A stretch of DNA of 64,000 bases, taken from contig NZ_AULI01000012.1 in the NCBI RefSeq assembly GCF_000425205.1, forward strand, positions 53,816 through 117,815. Direction: 5' to 3'. The notes under the pieces are model-generated. The model was not told where the DNA came from, searched no databases, and saw nothing but the letters and a program-made list of their open reading frames with translations. A program made the translations under genes and the position numbers. The stretch comes from Pontibacillus halophilus JSM 076056 = DSM 19796. GTDB lineage: Bacteria; Bacillota; Bacilli; Bacillales; BH030062. Below are positions 62,951 to 64,000 of the stretch, piece after piece (positions within the stretch are counted from its first letter, which is position 1; every line of letters begins with the position of its first letter).

Positions 62951-63673
62951 ATGAAACAGCAGTTAACTTATAAATGTATAGTCATTACTAAAGACCGAAA
63001 GAGCATCTTGCTTGATAAAACATCTGAAATGGATACTTTATCGTTTCCATCTTTTATTCCCGATACTCAACATGTTGCAATTACAAACCATATTAATGGT
63101 TTTCTAAGAAAGAATTATAATATAGAGACTAATGTATTAAGGATATTTAAAGAAATCAATAACATAAGAATATATGAAATTGAAATTTTAGACGACCCTG
63201 GGTCATTACATAAAAATTTTGTTTGGGTAGATATATCTAATCTTCTTCAAGATCATTTAAATACTTTCGATCAATATATTTTAACAGATTGGGTAGATGC
63301 AACAGAAAGCCAATCTCTCCCATGGGTTAAGGTTGGTTGGAGAAATGAGATGGAAAAGAAAGTAACCAATATGCTTGGGGATGATTTAGTATTTGAACAA
63401 ATGAGAAGTTGGGAACGTTCAGCCTTATTTAAAATTTATTCTAAAGGAAGAAATTTTTACTTAAAGACAGTACCAGATGTCTTTAAGCACGAGGTGTTAA
63501 TCAGTGAATATTTGTATCAACGTCACCCCACATATGTACCTGAAATCTTCGATGTAAATCAGGAAGAGCAATGGTATATCATGGAGGAATTAAATGGTCC
63601 TTTACTTGGACAAAAAAAGAGAATTGAGTATTGGAGAGAAGCATTGTTTAGATTAGTGTGTAGTGCAAAATAG
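62951..63673 (+). pseudogene. Truncated aminoglycoside-phosphotransferase-like gene
   Basis: The 240-residue product has an N-terminal Nudix-like or accessory domain (to about 130). The N-lobe of a protein-kinase-like/APH fold follows: FYLKTVPD (ATP-binding Lys), HEVLISEYLYQRHP (pairing Glu) and the hinge YIMEELNGPLL. It stops after IEYWREALFRLVCSAK, before the catalytic HGD-x4-N and the metal-binding Asp motifs of the C-lobe. The 3' end therefore seems lost and joined to other sequence. The DNA is AT-rich. The start is ATG 62951 after TGAGGG. Confidence 0.6.
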
Positions 63674-63723
63674 AAGTACAGAGATGTGCAACCTAAACGT
63701 ACATAACTCTGCACTTCTTTTTT
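63672..63723 (+). terminator. Hairpin terminator after the truncated gene
   Basis: AGAAGTACAGAG and CTCTGCACTTCT form a 12-bp stem with one mismatch. A second inner pairing (ATGTGC with GTACAT) is possible. T run 63718-63723. Confidence 0.75.
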
Positions 63724-63763
63724 AGATAAAAAAAGCCTTGCCAGCCATCCAATATAACTCTAC

Positions 63764-64000
63764 TGTAATTGGTGTCGAATCAAACACAGTGGAGGTCGAA
63801 AGGATTGCTAGCAATGACTAAGATTAATCATATCAAAACTATACGAAATCATGAAGACGTATCTATAAATGAAATTGCTCAAAGAGCTCAAGTGAATTGG
63901 CGTACCGCCAAGAAATATGCGGATGAAGAGCAGGTGCCACAAGAAAAACAGGTGATCAGAAAAGGAATGATGTATGAGGAACATTGGGGAGAAATTGTCA
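63764..64000 (+). mobile_element. Left end of an IS21-family insertion sequence
   Basis: The sequence from about TGTAATTGGTGTCGAATC to the window edge precedes and includes the start of an IstA transposase gene. The left inverted repeat is proposed from the TG start and the typical 50-nt distance to istA. The other end is outside the window, so the boundary is tentative. Confidence 0.55.
63814..64000 (+). CDS. istA: IS21-family transposase IstA, N-terminal part (cut by window end)
   Basis: The first 62 codons encode an HTH domain: KINHIKTIRNHEDVSINEIA, then QRAQVNWRTAKKYADEE, as in IstA proteins of Bacillus IS21 elements. The frame is open to the window edge. GGAGGTCGAAAGGA lies upstream of ATG 63814. 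Confidence 0.82.
   Translation, partial: MTKINHIKTIRNHEDVSINEIAQRAQVNWRTAKKYADEEQVPQEKQVIRKGMMYEEHWGEIV

Noticed and set aside
1..64000. CRISPR array, prophage, tRNA or rRNA genes
   Set aside because: No regularly spaced direct repeats, phage structural genes, or tRNA/rRNA signatures were noticed on either strand when read by eye.

Overview
The window is a stretch of a Bacillaceae chromosome. It carries sporulation genes throughout (splB, the complete spoIIIA operon, spoIVB, spo0A, an sspL-like gene). The gene order from mntR to the bkd operon matches the Bacillus subtilis mntR-yqhOPQR-aroQ-yqhT-efp-spoIIIA-accBC-yqhY-nusB-folD-xseAB-ispA-dxs-tlyA-ahrC-recN-spoIVB-spo0A block and the bkdR-ptb-bcd-buk-lpdV-bkdAA-bkdAB-bkdB block. 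A full OLE RNA locus between ispA and dxs points to a salt- or alkali-adapted relative (the Bacillus halodurans / Pontibacillus / Halobacillus kind). The species cannot be named from the sequence alone.

Layout. 1-192: end of an AEC transporter gene. 330-7114: splB, mntR, yqhO, the convergent yqhP/yqhQ pair, yqhR, aroQ, yqhT and efp. 7115-7434: terminator, a structured repeat of right arm - left arm - loop - right arm design, and a sigma-E-like promoter. 7435-12677: spoIIIAA to spoIIIAH. 12888-19033: fatty acid biosynthesis (accBC), yqhY, nusB, folD, xseAB and ispA. 19086-19700: OLE RNA with its own promoter, followed by oapA, dxs, tlyA, ahrC, recN, spoIVB (behind a perfect sigma-F-type promoter match) and spo0A (two 0A boxes). 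27892-28634 has no convincing gene. 28635-35201: a mixed set (DUF2187, GNAT, aspartokinase, Nei-like glycosylase, DEDDh exonuclease, CBS/DUF294 protein, DUF2627). 35341-45396: the branched-chain acyl-CoA operon and its regulator.

45471-61940 holds accessory and housekeeping genes: glycosyltransferase plus flavoprotein, DUF1002 protein, proC, a thermolysin-like protease, a Na/Ca exchanger-type protein, an Hfq-type protein, a guanidine-I riboswitch with a two-gene SMR exporter and an amidase, an LCP protein, a CoA-disulfide-reductase-like enzyme, an sspL-like spore gene and a TspO-like protein. From about 61945 the DNA is visibly more AT-rich and looks acquired: palindromes, two copies of a TAACGGG-type repeat, a flavin split-barrel gene, a truncated kinase-like gene, and the start of an IS21-family transposase cut by the window end.

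The most noteworthy items are these. The OLE RNA/OapA locus. The BkdR-type activator whose sigma-54 contact loop (GAFTGA) reads DAFPFA, together with identical inverted repeats TGCAA-N4-TTGCA in front of bkdR and in front of ptb and no good -24/-12 promoter. A probable ATA start codon for spoIIIAF. A dense G-run tract at the start of spoIIIAA. The guanidine operon that ends in an amidase gene.
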